Shown: positions 33,925-42,286 of the stretch, one piece after another | Position numbering within the stretch: position 1 is the stretch's first letter | How the letters are laid out: every line of letters starts with the position of its first letter | Source: Cryobacterium adonitolivorans | GTDB taxonomy: Bacteria; Actinomycetota; Actinomycetes; Actinomycetales; Microbacteriaceae | DNA length: 64,000 nucleotides | Direction: 5' to 3' | NCBI RefSeq assembly: GCF_004402695.1 | Contig: NZ_SOFL01000049.1 | Coordinates: 1 to 64,000 of the forward strand | Made by a program: the position numbers and the translations under genes | The notes under the pieces: generated by a model | What the model saw: only the letters and a program-made list of their open reading frames with translations | Told to the model about the DNA's origin: nothing | Databases searched by the model: none

Positions 33925-35339
33925 GGGTTGGGTATCCCATCGGTGGGGGCGGACGCGGTCAGCAGCACGACCACGATGCGGTCGCTGACGCGGCGGAGGG
34001 TTTCGATCACGCCGTCGTCGCCGTCGAGCCCGGCGGGGTCGGTGCCGGGTTCCGGCATGAACACGACCGTGCCGAAACGGCGGCCGGAGGCGGTGAGGTT
34101 GTAGGCGAAGCGCACGCCCACGCCGTCGGAGGTCGTGTCGTGGCTGCGGAAGCGGATGGCGCTTCTGATGGGGTAGTCGGCGGCATCGAGCGCGGCGATC
34201 GGCGATCGGGTGCTGGTGGAGAACCTGACGGCCAGCGGCGCTGCGGCGCGCCCCAATTCGTCCGCGGTCAGCATCGGCAGGGCAATGAATTCTTCCGAGC
34301 CGAGGACCAGGACCCCCCGGTCGCCCGTGGCCGGCTGCCCGGTGGGGAGCAGGGCGCACACACGATCGGCGATCGCCGAAGCGACGCCGGCGTCCGTAGG
34401 TGCCGTGGTGCCGAACCGGGCGCTTCGCAGGGGCGAAAGGTCGGTGCAGTCGAGCAGGCTCACCTCTCCGCCGCCGGCAGCTGCCGGGGCGACGGTCGGC
34501 ATCGACGCGATCATCCGGCCGGCGCGAGGGAGCACGTCGGCGGGGAGCCCGATCGAGCCGGCGGCCAGGCAGACAACGGAAATGCGGGTGCAGAGCGTGG
34601 TGCCCAGCTGGTCGAAACGACCGAGATCGGCGGGGGACCGCAGGTCGATCAGGGAGGCGATCACCCAGTGCCGTTGCGGGATGAGCGCCTGGAGCGCCGT
34701 GATCGTGTTGATCACCGTGGTGCCGGTGCTCAGTTCGTCGTCGACCAGAATCGTCGTGCCGCCCGGGCGCAACCAGTGCGGGTCGGTCGGCAGCAGGGCA
34801 TGGTCGGTGGCGTGGGAGTGTTCCTCCGCGAAGCCGGCGAATGATGTGGCCCCGGCCGGCGCGTGCCGCGTCGAGTGCAGGTAGTAGGCGCCGAGGGCGT
34901 CTGCGACAAGCTGGCCGAGGCCGGTGGCCGTCTCGGCGTAGCCGAAGGTGACCACGCCGGGTTGCGGCGTTGTCGCGGCGCGGATGTCTCGGCGTAGGCC
35001 CGTGAGTTCGCGGTGGGCCTGCGCCAGGGTTTCCGCATCCGTCGAATCGGCGTTCTCGGCCAGCCGGGCCACCAGGACAGCGAATCGGTCGCCGAGTGCG
35101 CGCGCACCCCGATGGGCGCCGCCGCCGACGACGCCGGAGACGAGAAGACCGAGTAGTTCACCGGCCGCCAGGGCGATGCCGGGCACCGTCGGTACGTGTT
35201 TGGCGAGCACCGTGGAGACGAGCAGGTGGGCGCGCTTGGGGTTGTGGCGGAGGGCTATGCCGACGAGTTCGTCGACACCGAGGATGCTCCGGTCGTGATC
35301 GGTTTCCACGTGGATGTCGAGGGCTGTTGCCACCGTCAC
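33921..35339 (-). CDS. Phosphoribosyltransferase with TRSP domain (Ter module)
   Basis: A 472-residue protein with an N-terminal PRTase_2 domain (LVGIALRHNPKRAHLLVSTVLAKHVP, VVTFGYAETATGLGQLVADAL, and the PRPP-binding loop TTILVDDELSTGTTVINT). A C-terminal TRSP domain starts near 260 and runs through FMPEPGTDP. It is the second PRTase of the module. The GTG start at 35339 overlaps the stop of the aldolase-like gene (GTGA), and the upstream in-frame ATG at 35429 lies inside that gene. Together with the StiP-like, HAD and lyase genes it forms a tightly coupled four-gene set. Confidence 0.84.
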   Translation of the reverse strand: MTVATALDIHVETDHDRSILGVDELVGIALRHNPKRAHLLVSTVLAKHVPTVPGIALAAGELLGLLVSGVVGGGAHRGARALGDRFAVLVARLAENADSTDAETLAQAHRELTGLRRDIRAATTPQPGVVTFGYAETATGLGQLVADALGAYYLHSTRHAPAGATSFAGFAEEHSHATDHALLPTDPHWLRPGGTTILVDDELSTGTTVINTITALQALIPQRHWVIASLIDLRSPADLGRFDQLGTTLCTRISVVCLAAGSIGLPADVLPRAGRMIASMPTVAPAAAGGGEVSLLDCTDLSPLRSARFGTTAPTDAGVASAIADRVCALLPTGQPATGDRGVLVLGSEEFIALPMLTADELGRAAAPLAVRFSTSTRSPIAALDAADYPIRSAIRFRSHDTTSDGVGVRFAYNLTASGRRFGTVVFMPEPGTDPAGLDGDDGVIETLRRVSDRIVVVLLTASAPTDGIPNP

Positions 35340-36526
35340 CGCATGCTCGCTTCGAGGAGGTCGACGAAGGTGGTGGACTCCGAGGCGACACCGAAGGCCT
35401 GGGCGCGCAGCATCGTCTTGTGCGCCCACGCGGAGTGCGGCTTCGCCTCGTTCATCTTGTTGCCGTACGGGGACGCGCTCGCCCCTCCGCCGACGTTGCC
35501 CAGGATGACCGAGGCGTCGAGGAACTCCTCGTGGCTCACGACCGACAAGGCGTGCACAACCGACACATGGGTGGGATGGATCACCGTCTTGCCGAGGAGC
35601 CCGTTCGCCTGGTCGAGGGAGATCTCGCGGATCAGCCCGTCCAGGCCGCCGAGCATCAGCCGGTGGCGCAGGTCCCGCTCGTTGGCTTCGACGAACGGGG
35701 TGAGGCGCAGCTGCGGACGGAGGATGCGCTCGGTCGAGTAGTGCTCCCAGACGGTGCCGGTGATCACGAAACTGTCTTCGGACCGGCCAAGCACGTTCAC
35801 GATGTCGGAGATCACCGAGGCGACCACCTGCACGTCGTATACCGTGAGATCGCGGGAGCGGCGAAGCCCGAAGGCGCTGGACAGGTCGGTGGCGCCGATG
35901 CGCGCGGCCAGCACGTCGTCGCGGTTGTCGTGCAGGATCCTGCGGATCGAGGAGAGCGCCGAGGCGCGCGTTTCGCTGTGGATCATGCTCGGCGACTCGA
36001 GGATCGGCATCAGCCGCAGCCGCTTACCTCCCTGCGAGCCGTCGGCGCCGCTGTGGCGCTGGATTTGGCGGAGCGCGACGAAGAACGCCTCGGCATAGCC
36101 GGTTTCGTTCTCGAACTTGGGGACCACGAATCCGCTCAACAGTGCAAGGCCGGCTCCGCAGGCCTCGGCGACCCGCAACATCTGTTCGGGGGTGCGCACG
36201 CGCACGAAAAGCAGTGGGAGGTCGGTGTCCGGCTTGTCCACCGACAAGTGATGCAGCGTCCTGATCGCGTCGGCGACGTTGACCTCCGCGGCGGGCACGG
36301 CGCTGTCGGCGATGGCGTCCTCGAGACAGAGCACCATGCTGACGCAGCCGCGTGAGGCCTGTTTCACCACGTCTTTGGCGATTTTGGGCCGGTCGCCCGG
36401 GCAATAGAGCGTGGCACCGAGGAATGCGGCGAGCAGCGGTGCTGGCGAGTCGATCGCCACCTCCTGCGGCTGCCGGTGGAAGAGCTGAGTGGCCTGGGAG
36501 TTCTTCAGGAATCCAAAGTGGCGCAT
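35336..36526 (-). CDS. C-C bond lyase of the HpcH/CitE TIM-barrel type (Ter module)
   Basis: This 396-residue protein resembles citrate lyase beta subunit and HpcH/HpaI aldolases: ATLYCPGDRPKIAKDVV, VLCLEDAIADS (the metal-binding Glu/Asp strand), RVRTPEQM, LLSGFVVPKFENETGY, LMPILESPSMIH, RIGATDLSSAFGLRRSRDLTVYD and GKTVIHPTHV. The Ter-associated group is classed separately as C-C_Bond_Lyase. It probably makes or breaks a carbon-carbon bond in the precursor of the module's product. It begins the coupled four-gene set and lies 5 nt after the unknown disordered protein gene. Confidence 0.85.
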   Translation of the reverse strand: MRHFGFLKNSQATQLFHRQPQEVAIDSPAPLLAAFLGATLYCPGDRPKIAKDVVKQASRGCVSMVLCLEDAIADSAVPAAEVNVADAIRTLHHLSVDKPDTDLPLLFVRVRTPEQMLRVAEACGAGLALLSGFVVPKFENETGYAEAFFVALRQIQRHSGADGSQGGKRLRLMPILESPSMIHSETRASALSSIRRILHDNRDDVLAARIGATDLSSAFGLRRSRDLTVYDVQVVASVISDIVNVLGRSEDSFVITGTVWEHYSTERILRPQLRLTPFVEANERDLRHRLMLGGLDGLIREISLDQANGLLGKTVIHPTHVSVVHALSVVSHEEFLDASVILGNVGGGASASPYGNKMNEAKPHSAWAHKTMLRAQAFGVASESTTFVDLLEASMR

Positions 36527-36531
36527 GGTTC

Positions 36532-37290
36532 TTATCGGCTCCGGGACTCTCGCGTGACGACATGGGGGGTGAGGGTGAAACCGAACTGCTGGAGGATCGC
36601 GTCGTCCGACAAGGTGCGGTCGACCGGCTCGGCGCGCAACTCGATGAGGTTGCCGATCCTCAGGAGGTAGAGCACGAACATCCGCGAGTCATCGCCCCGA
36701 GCGGTCGTGACCGTGGACCCGTCGAAGATCTGCACGCCGAGTGGGTGTGGGCCGCGCGCGACGAACAACGCCCGGCGGAGTTCCTGCACGTGACGCAGGG
36801 AAACGACCGCGTCGGCCTCATCGAACCCCACGAGCGGCCGATTGCCGGAGGTCGTCACCGGGGTGCCGGCGAGGTCGCCGGCGGCGTTCGCTGAGCCAGT
36901 TACCCGGTCGGCGTCCTCCCACACCGCAACATCGGCGCCGCTGACGATGAGGCTGCCCACGGCGGACTCACGGGCGTTGAGCCGGAGGACCGGCTCGGAG
37001 TGGCCCAGTTCGCGGACATCATCGATCGTGGGGGCGGGGAAGGGGAGCGAGTCGGGCGAAACGACGGGCCGTGCCGCCGCGACGGGGGCCGTGCCGGCGG
37101 GTGACGCGGGGCCCGGCGTCGCGGGGGCGAGCGACAACCCGGCGGACGCTGCCCGGCGGGGTTCCGGCTCGGGCGCGGCATTCTCGGGTGCGGTGCTGAC
37201 CAGCGCGGCGCTCTCGGCCGCAGGCGCGGGCCTGACCCGCCTTCGCAGATACCCGATGTCGGTGCGCACCGGGGAGTTGTTCAGCGCCAC
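36532..37290 (-). CDS. Unknown Ter-cluster protein with disordered N-terminal half
   Basis: A 252-residue soluble protein. Residues about 15-90 are Ala/Pro-rich and look disordered. The second half (LVGFDEADAVVSLRHVQELRRALFVARGPHPLGVQIFDGSTVTTARGDDSRMFVLYLLRIGNLIELRAEP) is ordered beta/alpha. I do not recognise the family. A very divergent TerD-like beta fold is conceivable from the ADAVVSLRHV...FVLYLLRIGN spacing but unsupported. It is 3 nt from the degenerate terD gene upstream and 5 nt from the lyase gene downstream, so it links the sensor and biosynthesis halves of the operon. Confidence 0.6.
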   Translation of the reverse strand: MALNNSPVRTDIGYLRRRVRPAPAAESAALVSTAPENAAPEPEPRRAASAGLSLAPATPGPASPAGTAPVAAARPVVSPDSLPFPAPTIDDVRELGHSEPVLRLNARESAVGSLIVSGADVAVWEDADRVTGSANAAGDLAGTPVTTSGNRPLVGFDEADAVVSLRHVQELRRALFVARGPHPLGVQIFDGSTVTTARGDDSRMFVLYLLRIGNLIELRAEPVDRTLSDDAILQQFGFTLTPHVVTRESRSR

Positions 37291-37293
37291 CGG

Positions 37294-37845
37294 TCAGAGG
37301 TCGATTCGGAAATCGGCGGCGACACCGGCCAGGCCCGTCGAATAGCCCTGGCCGAGGGCACGGAACTTCCAGTCGTCGCGGTGGCGGTAGAGCTCGCCGA
37401 ACATCAGCACGTTGATGGTGCGATTCTCGCCGGCCGGGAGAACGAAGCGCACGAGCTCCCGGTTGTCGCCGGTGGCCACCCGCACATACGCCGAGCGCAC
37501 CGACGAAAAGTTGACGGCTCCACGCACGTCGGGGTCCACGTAGACGACGAACACGATCTTCGAGACGTCGGCGGGCACCCGCGCGAGGTCGACGTCGATC
37601 TCCTCGACGTCCCGGTCATCGCGGAAGCCGACCGAGCCATCCTGGCTGACGATCTGGTTGAAGAACACCAGGTGATCGTTGGAGAGCGACTTACCGTGCG
37701 CGTCACACAGAATGGCCAGGGGCACGAGCTCGGCCTGCGGCCCGCGGCTGGGGATGATCTCCCAACCGAAGCCGACCATCAGGTCGGTGAGCCCCGGATT
37801 CTCGGCGGTCAGGGCCGCGTTGGCCCCCGGGATCAGTGTGTTCAC
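37294..37845 (-). CDS. Divergent TerD family protein lacking canonical calcium ligands
   Basis: A 183-residue TerD-fold protein: LTDLMVGFGWEI, LSNDHLVFFNQIVSQDGSV, VSKIVFVVYVD, FSSVRSAYVRVATGDNRELVRFVLP, INVLMFGELYRHRDDWKFRALGQGYSTGLAGVAADF. In the other two paralogues the acidic motifs read DLDASA and GDGDDE, which bind Ca2+ in characterised TerD proteins. Here they read AELVPLA and DDRDVEE, so at least one calcium site is probably lost. It overlaps the upstream unknown gene by 4 nt. A structural or adaptor role is possible. Confidence 0.87.
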   Translation of the reverse strand: MNTLIPGANAALTAENPGLTDLMVGFGWEIIPSRGPQAELVPLAILCDAHGKSLSNDHLVFFNQIVSQDGSVGFRDDRDVEEIDVDLARVPADVSKIVFVVYVDPDVRGAVNFSSVRSAYVRVATGDNRELVRFVLPAGENRTINVLMFGELYRHRDDWKFRALGQGYSTGLAGVAADFRIDL

Positions 37846-38354
37846 GACCGTCCGTCCAGGGTGAGGGAGGGAGCCGCGAACTTATCGGCGAGGAAGCGCC
37901 CGTGAGTGGAGAGCTCCGCGATGGCACCGATGCGGATCTGGTTGAGCAAGTCGTTGATCGTCTCTTCGAGGATTCCGAGCTGGGCGGAGAACTGCAGGGT
38001 GGCGGCCGAGGTGTTCGTGCGTTCGCCCTCCGGCAGGGCCAGGAAGGAACGCAGCGGAGTCGGCAGGTAGTCCCGGATCATCGCGTCGAGCAACACGCGC
38101 TGCTCGGTCGAGGCGTTCTGGGCGGCCACCATCTCGATCACGACACGCAGCAGGTCGTCGATCTGCGCCAGCCTGGAGCTGAGTAGCGTGGGCAGCTCGC
38201 CGCCGGCGCTCCGCACGGCGGTGCGCAGGAGGTCGAGCGCGCGCGCCGTCGCCTCGTCCTCCGATTCCGCGGCCCGGGGCTCCGCCAGGACCGATGGCAT
38301 CTCCGGCGTCGCCGGACCCTTGAACAGCGAGTCTACGAACTTGCCGAATGCCAT
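37842..38354 (-). CDS. Unknown helical Ter-cluster protein
   Basis: A 170-residue, mainly helical protein with no signal or membrane segment: ATARALDLLRTAVRSAGGELPTLLSSRLAQIDDLLRVVIEMVAAQ, then LDAMIRDYLPTPLRSFLALPEGER and QFSAQLGILEETINDLLNQIRIGAIAELSTHGRFLADKF. The last part may form a coiled coil. I do not recognise the family. It lies between TelA (33-nt gap) and the degenerate TerD (4-nt overlap). The repeated association of unknown helical proteins with TelA suggests a partner role; this is inference. Confidence 0.65.
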   Translation of the reverse strand: MAFGKFVDSLFKGPATPEMPSVLAEPRAAESEDEATARALDLLRTAVRSAGGELPTLLSSRLAQIDDLLRVVIEMVAAQNASTEQRVLLDAMIRDYLPTPLRSFLALPEGERTNTSAATLQFSAQLGILEETINDLLNQIRIGAIAELSTHGRFLADKFAAPSLTLDGRS

Positions 38355-38387
38355 GCCCTCACCGTCCCCGTTGTATCGCCCGACTAA

Positions 38388-39590
38388 CTAGCGTAGCTCC
38401 CGCTGTTCGCCCTGCTTGCTGCGTTCCAGGTAGGGCTTGGCCTTCTGCAGCCCGACCTCGAGGGCCGTGACGGTGCCCTCCATGTTCTTGGCGGCGTCGG
38501 CGCGGAAGGTGTCGATGGCGTCCATGGTGGCGAACACGTTGTCGAAGGCCTTCTGCAGCGTCTCGACGCTCACCCCGGAGTTCGACGCCTGCTCGTGGAT
38601 GCGCACGGTCTGGTCCTTGAGCATCTCGCTGGTCTTGAGGATCATGTTGTTGGTGGTGGTGTTGATCGCGTCGATCTGGTCGAGCACCATCTTCTGGTTG
38701 GCCAGGGCCTGGGCCACGATGACCGCCGTGCGCAGGGCGGCGATGGTCGTCGTGCGCGCCCGGTCGACGCCCTTGATGAGTTCCAGGTTGTTCTTGCGGA
38801 TCAGGTCCATCGCCAGGTAGCCCTGCACCGATACCGCGAGCTGGGTGAGGATGTCCTGGTGGCGTTGGCGGATCGGGAAGAGCACGTCAGCCTCGAGCTT
38901 CTGCGCTTCGTCGATGCGGCCGGCCGAGCGTGAGGCGTCAATCTTCTCTACGGTGGCATTGTCCAGCGCCTTGGCAAAGACCGCGTACTCGCTCAGGGTC
39001 TGCATGGTCTCCCAGAGCTGCACCTTCTCACCGGCGAGCGACGCGTTGTCCTTGAGGAGTTCGTCCTGCCCGCTCATCAGCGACTTGATGATGGCGTCGA
39101 GCTGGGTCTGGGCGGACTCGTACTTCTGGAAGTACTTCGCCAGCTTGTTCCCGCCGGGGATGAAGCCCAGGATCTTGCGTCCCATTCCGAGGTCGGCGTC
39201 GTTCGGCGTCAGGTCTTCGACGGTCGAGCGCAGCTCGCCCAGCGTATTCGCCACGGTGATCTGCGCGCTGTTGCCGGTGCGCTTGGCACCGGCGACCGAG
39301 GTCGACGAGCGTTCCAGCATGCGGGTGGAGTAGCCGCTGGACTGCACCATCTCGGCGCCGGCGAGGGCCGAGATGCCCTCGATCTTGGCGCTGAACTCGG
39401 GTGTGCGCGGGTCGAGGGACGAGACATCCGCCACGAACTCGCGCGCCTGACGGGCGATCTCCTGCTGGCGCTCGGCCGGAACAGGAACCATGCCGGGTGC
39501 GTCGTCCGCCACCACGATGTCCGGGGCATCCGGTGCTTTGAGCACCAGCGCCATCTCGGAGGCGTCCGGGGGAGAGAGAGGTGAACTCAT
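38388..39590 (-). CDS. Toxic anion resistance protein TelA family
   Basis: A 400-residue TelA (KlaA) family protein, almost all alpha-helical with coiled-coil character: RQQEIARQAREFVADVSSLDPRTPEF, NSAQITVANTLGELRSTVEDLTPND, GRKILGFIPGGNKLAKYFQKYESAQTQLDAIIKSL, LAVSVQGYLAMDLIRKNNLELIKGVDRARTTTIAALRTAVIVAQAL. FIPGGNKLAKYF-QKYESAQ is the family's hallmark. TelA is linked to tellurite and other envelope stress; mechanism unknown. It lies 51 nt after a canonical terD gene. Confidence 0.93.
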   Translation of the reverse strand: MSSPLSPPDASEMALVLKAPDAPDIVVADDAPGMVPVPAERQQEIARQAREFVADVSSLDPRTPEFSAKIEGISALAGAEMVQSSGYSTRMLERSSTSVAGAKRTGNSAQITVANTLGELRSTVEDLTPNDADLGMGRKILGFIPGGNKLAKYFQKYESAQTQLDAIIKSLMSGQDELLKDNASLAGEKVQLWETMQTLSEYAVFAKALDNATVEKIDASRSAGRIDEAQKLEADVLFPIRQRHQDILTQLAVSVQGYLAMDLIRKNNLELIKGVDRARTTTIAALRTAVIVAQALANQKMVLDQIDAINTTTNNMILKTSEMLKDQTVRIHEQASNSGVSVETLQKAFDNVFATMDAIDTFRADAAKNMEGTVTALEVGLQKAKPYLERSKQGEQRELR

Positions 39591-39641
39591 GCGACTTCCT
39601 GTCTGATTCTGATTCGGCGGGCGGCGACGCGGGAGGGCCGG

Positions 39642-40220
39642 TTAGTCCAGTGAGATGCCGAAGTCGGTGGCGATGCCGGCGAGTCCGGAGGTGTAGCCCT
39701 GGCCGACGGCCTTGAACTTCCAGTCGGTGCCGTTGCGGTAGACCTCGGCGAAGAGCATGGCGGTCTCGGGTGCCGCGTCCTCGCTCAGGTCGAAGCGCAC
39801 GATCTCCTGGTCGTCCTGGTCGACGATGCGGCAGTACGCCCCGCGCACCTGGCCGAAGTTCTGGCGGCGTGCGTCGGCCTGGTCGATGGAGACGACGATG
39901 ACCACGCGGGAGACGTCGCTGGCCACAAGACGCAGGTCGATCGTGATCTGCTCGTCGTCGCCGTCGCCGGCGCCCGACCGGTTGTCGCCGAGGTGCACGA
40001 CCGACTTGTCTGCCGAGGCAGGCTGGTTGTAGAAGATGAAATCGGCGGAGGAACGCACCTTGCCGTTGTCGCCGACGAGGAGCGCGGAAGCGTCCAGGTC
40101 GAAGGACTCGCCGCTGGTCGTGCGCGGGTCCCAGCCGAGGCCGACCGTGGCGACGGTGAGTCCGGGGCTGACCTTGGTCAGCGAGAGGTTGTTGCCTTTT
40201 GCGAGTGTCAGACCTGCCAT
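39642..40220 (-). CDS. TerD family calcium-binding stress protein
   Basis: A 192-residue TerD: MAGLTLAKGNNLSLTK start, VGLGWDP, SFDLDASALLVGDNGKV, FIFYNQPASADKSVVHLGDN, GAGDGDDEQITIDL, VVIVVSIDQADARRQNFGQVRGAYCRIVDQDDQEIVRFDLSEDAAPETAMLFAEVYRNGTDWKFKAVGQGY. Both acidic calcium motifs (DLDASA and GDGDDE) are intact. It is a cytoplasmic beta-sandwich that binds Ca2+ tightly and is associated with tellurite/oxidative stress tolerance. It lies between another TerD gene and TelA. Confidence 0.95.
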   Translation of the reverse strand: MAGLTLAKGNNLSLTKVSPGLTVATVGLGWDPRTTSGESFDLDASALLVGDNGKVRSSADFIFYNQPASADKSVVHLGDNRSGAGDGDDEQITIDLRLVASDVSRVVIVVSIDQADARRQNFGQVRGAYCRIVDQDDQEIVRFDLSEDAAPETAMLFAEVYRNGTDWKFKAVGQGYTSGLAGIATDFGISLD

Positions 40221-40278
40221 GGGAATTGTCTCCTTGTATGCATGATGTGGGTGAACGAGCCGTGCGGTGGGGCGCGGT

Positions 40279-40869
40279 TTAGAGGACCTTCGCCGCCGCA
40301 GTGAGCAGGTCCATGGCCGAACGGCCGGTGGCGCGCTCTCCGATGGCCTTGAAGGTCCAGCCGGTGCCGTCGCGGGACACCTTCGACATGATCATCGCGG
40401 TGTGCGGGCCGCTGTCGGTCAGCTGGTAGCGGGCGACCTCGGGGGTGCCGGCTGAGGAGTCGTCGACGAGGCGGCTGAACGCGTTCTGGACGGCGTCGAA
40501 GGTCTGCTGGCTGTAGCTGCTGATGACGAAGACGATCTGCGAGACCGCAGCGGACACCTTGGTGAGGTCGACGAGGATCGTTTCGTCGTCGCCATCTCCG
40601 GCCCCGGTCAGGTTGTCGCCGGTGTGGCGGGTCGATCCGTCCTTGCTGCTGAGCTGCTGGAACCAGACGGTGTCGAGAACCTTGCCGGAGGCGTCAAAGA
40701 AGATCGCCGAGGCGTCGAGGTCGACCTCTGGTGCCTTGCCGCGACCGAACAGTCCGCGCTTGACGGGGGCGGCGCTGTCCCAACCGAGGCCCATGCGGAC
40801 CTTCGAGAGGTTGCCGCCATCCGCCTTGGTCAGCGAGAGCGACTGGCCCTTTGACAAGCTCAAACCCAT
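40279..40869 (-). CDS. TerD family calcium-binding stress protein
   Basis: A 196-residue TerD paralogue with GLSLSKGQSLSLTKADGGNL, VRMGLGWDS, a short insertion (KRGLFGRGKAPE), VDLDASAIFFDASGKV and GAGDGDDETILVDL, so the calcium motifs are intact. The C-terminus (ARYQLTDSGPHTAMIMSKVSRDGTGWTFKAIGERATGRSAMDLLTAAAKVL) diverges from the usual AxxFGI ending. It is the first gene of the minus-strand ter operon after terC; 58 nt separate it from the next terD. Confidence 0.94.
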   Translation of the reverse strand: MGLSLSKGQSLSLTKADGGNLSKVRMGLGWDSAAPVKRGLFGRGKAPEVDLDASAIFFDASGKVLDTVWFQQLSSKDGSTRHTGDNLTGAGDGDDETILVDLTKVSAAVSQIVFVISSYSQQTFDAVQNAFSRLVDDSSAGTPEVARYQLTDSGPHTAMIMSKVSRDGTGWTFKAIGERATGRSAMDLLTAAAKVL

Positions 40870-40959
40870 TGTGTACTCCTTCGTATGACGTTTTGTGTTG
40901 GTCAGCGCCAGTGCGCGCCCAGTCTAGAGGCCGCCGGCACGGAAAATCCTGTATGGAGC

Positions 40960-40995
40960 GGGCGGCGAGACGGCTACAGCCGCGAGTCGCCGCCC
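40960..40995 (-). terminator. Nested hairpin downstream of terC
   Basis: Perfect 9-bp outer arms (GGGCGGCGA / TCGCCGCCC) enclose an inner 5-bp stem (CGGCT/AGCCG). It starts 19 bp past the terC stop and probably separates terC from the terD operon. Confidence 0.55.
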
Positions 40996-41013
40996 ACTCC
41001 TGGGTGTTTGTTA

Positions 41014-42195
41014 CTACTTCGCGAAGCTGCTGTGTGCTTCGTGCGCCTCGGCGAGCAGGGCCTGAAGTTCTACGTCTTCGGCGGCACCAGCCTGGTGCTT
41101 GGGGGTAAGCAGGCCGAGAGCGCGCTCGTGGGCCACGACGAGTGCGTAGGTCTCGTCGCGGGTCTCACCCTTGCCGCTGAAGTCGCCGGTCAGGTACTTC
41201 TTGGCCGATCCCTTGCTGAGCGCGATCGCGCTGTGCGCGCGACCGGCCGGGCTGACGAGCGAGGCGACAACGGTGACCGCGAGAACACCGATGATCACGG
41301 CGAGCGAGAGGCCGGTGCTGATCTCGAAGACCGGTACGTGCTCGCCTCCGTTGATGAACGGCAGCGTGTTCTCGTGCAGGGCATGCAGCACGAGCTTGAC
41401 GCCGATGAAACCGAGGATCGCGGCCAGGCCGTAGCTGAGGTAGATCAGGCGGTCGAGCAGGCCGTCGATGAGGAAGTAGAGCTGACGGAGGCCCATCAGC
41501 GAGAACGCCGTCGCGGTGAAGACGATGTAGACGTTCTGGGTGAGACCGAAGATCGCGGGCACGGAGTCCAGCGCGAACAAGAGGTCGGTTCCACCGATGG
41601 CGACCATGACGAGAAGCATCGGCGTCATGACCTTCTTGCCGTTCTCCATGGTGAACAACCGGTCGCCGTCATAGCGCTCGGTGGTGTGGAACAGGCGCTT
41701 GGCGAGCCGGATGATGAAGTTGTCGGCCTCGTCGCTCTCGGCTTCAGGCTTGAGCAGCTTGACCGCGGTGTAGATGAGGAACGCGCCGAACAGGTAGAAC
41801 AGCCAGGCGAACGAGTTGATCAGCGCCGAGCCGAGGAAGATGAACCCCGTGCGGGCGATCAGCGCGAAGACGATGCCGAAGAGGAGCACCTTCTGCTGGT
41901 CGGCGCGGGGCACCTTGAAGCTGGCCATGATGATGAGGAAGACGAAGAGATTGTCGACAGACAGCGCCTTCTCGGTGATGTAGCCGGCGAAGTACTCGGT
42001 TCCCAGCGTGCCGCCGCCGAAGAAGAGAACGCCGAGCCCGAAGACGATCGCGATTCCCACATAGATGGCGGACCATTTGGCGGCCTCGGGGAGGGTCGGC
42101 TCATGCGCCTTGCGCACGTGGAAGAAGAAGTCGAAGGTGAGCAGGGCGACGATGCCGAGGATCGTGAGGAGCCAGACGTATCCGGGTATGTCCAT
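41014..42195 (-). CDS. TerC family integral membrane protein
   Basis: A 393-residue membrane protein with about nine hydrophobic segments and the TerC/Alx signatures EKALSVDNLFVFLIIM (near 94-109) and GGTDLLFALDSVPAIFGLT (near 200-218). The two Asp residues in these motifs are linked to metal (manganese) export in Alx/MeeF/MeeY proteins. A soluble C-terminal tail of about 80 residues follows. In Ter systems TerC associates with TerD and TelA at the membrane. It is divergent from a MarR gene, with two palindromic sites in the 150-bp region between, and no yybP-ykoY riboswitch pattern is seen there. Confidence 0.94.
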   Translation of the reverse strand: MDIPGYVWLLTILGIVALLTFDFFFHVRKAHEPTLPEAAKWSAIYVGIAIVFGLGVLFFGGGTLGTEYFAGYITEKALSVDNLFVFLIIMASFKVPRADQQKVLLFGIVFALIARTGFIFLGSALINSFAWLFYLFGAFLIYTAVKLLKPEAESDEADNFIIRLAKRLFHTTERYDGDRLFTMENGKKVMTPMLLVMVAIGGTDLLFALDSVPAIFGLTQNVYIVFTATAFSLMGLRQLYFLIDGLLDRLIYLSYGLAAILGFIGVKLVLHALHENTLPFINGGEHVPVFEISTGLSLAVIIGVLAVTVVASLVSPAGRAHSAIALSKGSAKKYLTGDFSGKGETRDETYALVVAHERALGLLTPKHQAGAAEDVELQALLAEAHEAHSSFAK

Positions 42196-42228
42196 GGGTG
42201 GTGTTCTCCGCGAGGGTAGTGGTGTGAT

Positions 42229-42250
42229 TTAGTTGGGGTCGCCCAACCGT
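42229..42250. promoter_or_regulatory. MarR-type operator 1 next to terC
   Basis: TTAGTTGG-N6-CCAACCGT, an imperfect copy of the palindrome at 42287-42310 with the same 6-bp spacer; the centres are 59 bp apart. It lies 34 bp before the terC start codon. Confidence 0.6.
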
Positions 42251-42286
42251 TCGCATGCCTACCGAAAGGTAAGGTAGCTCCACTAT

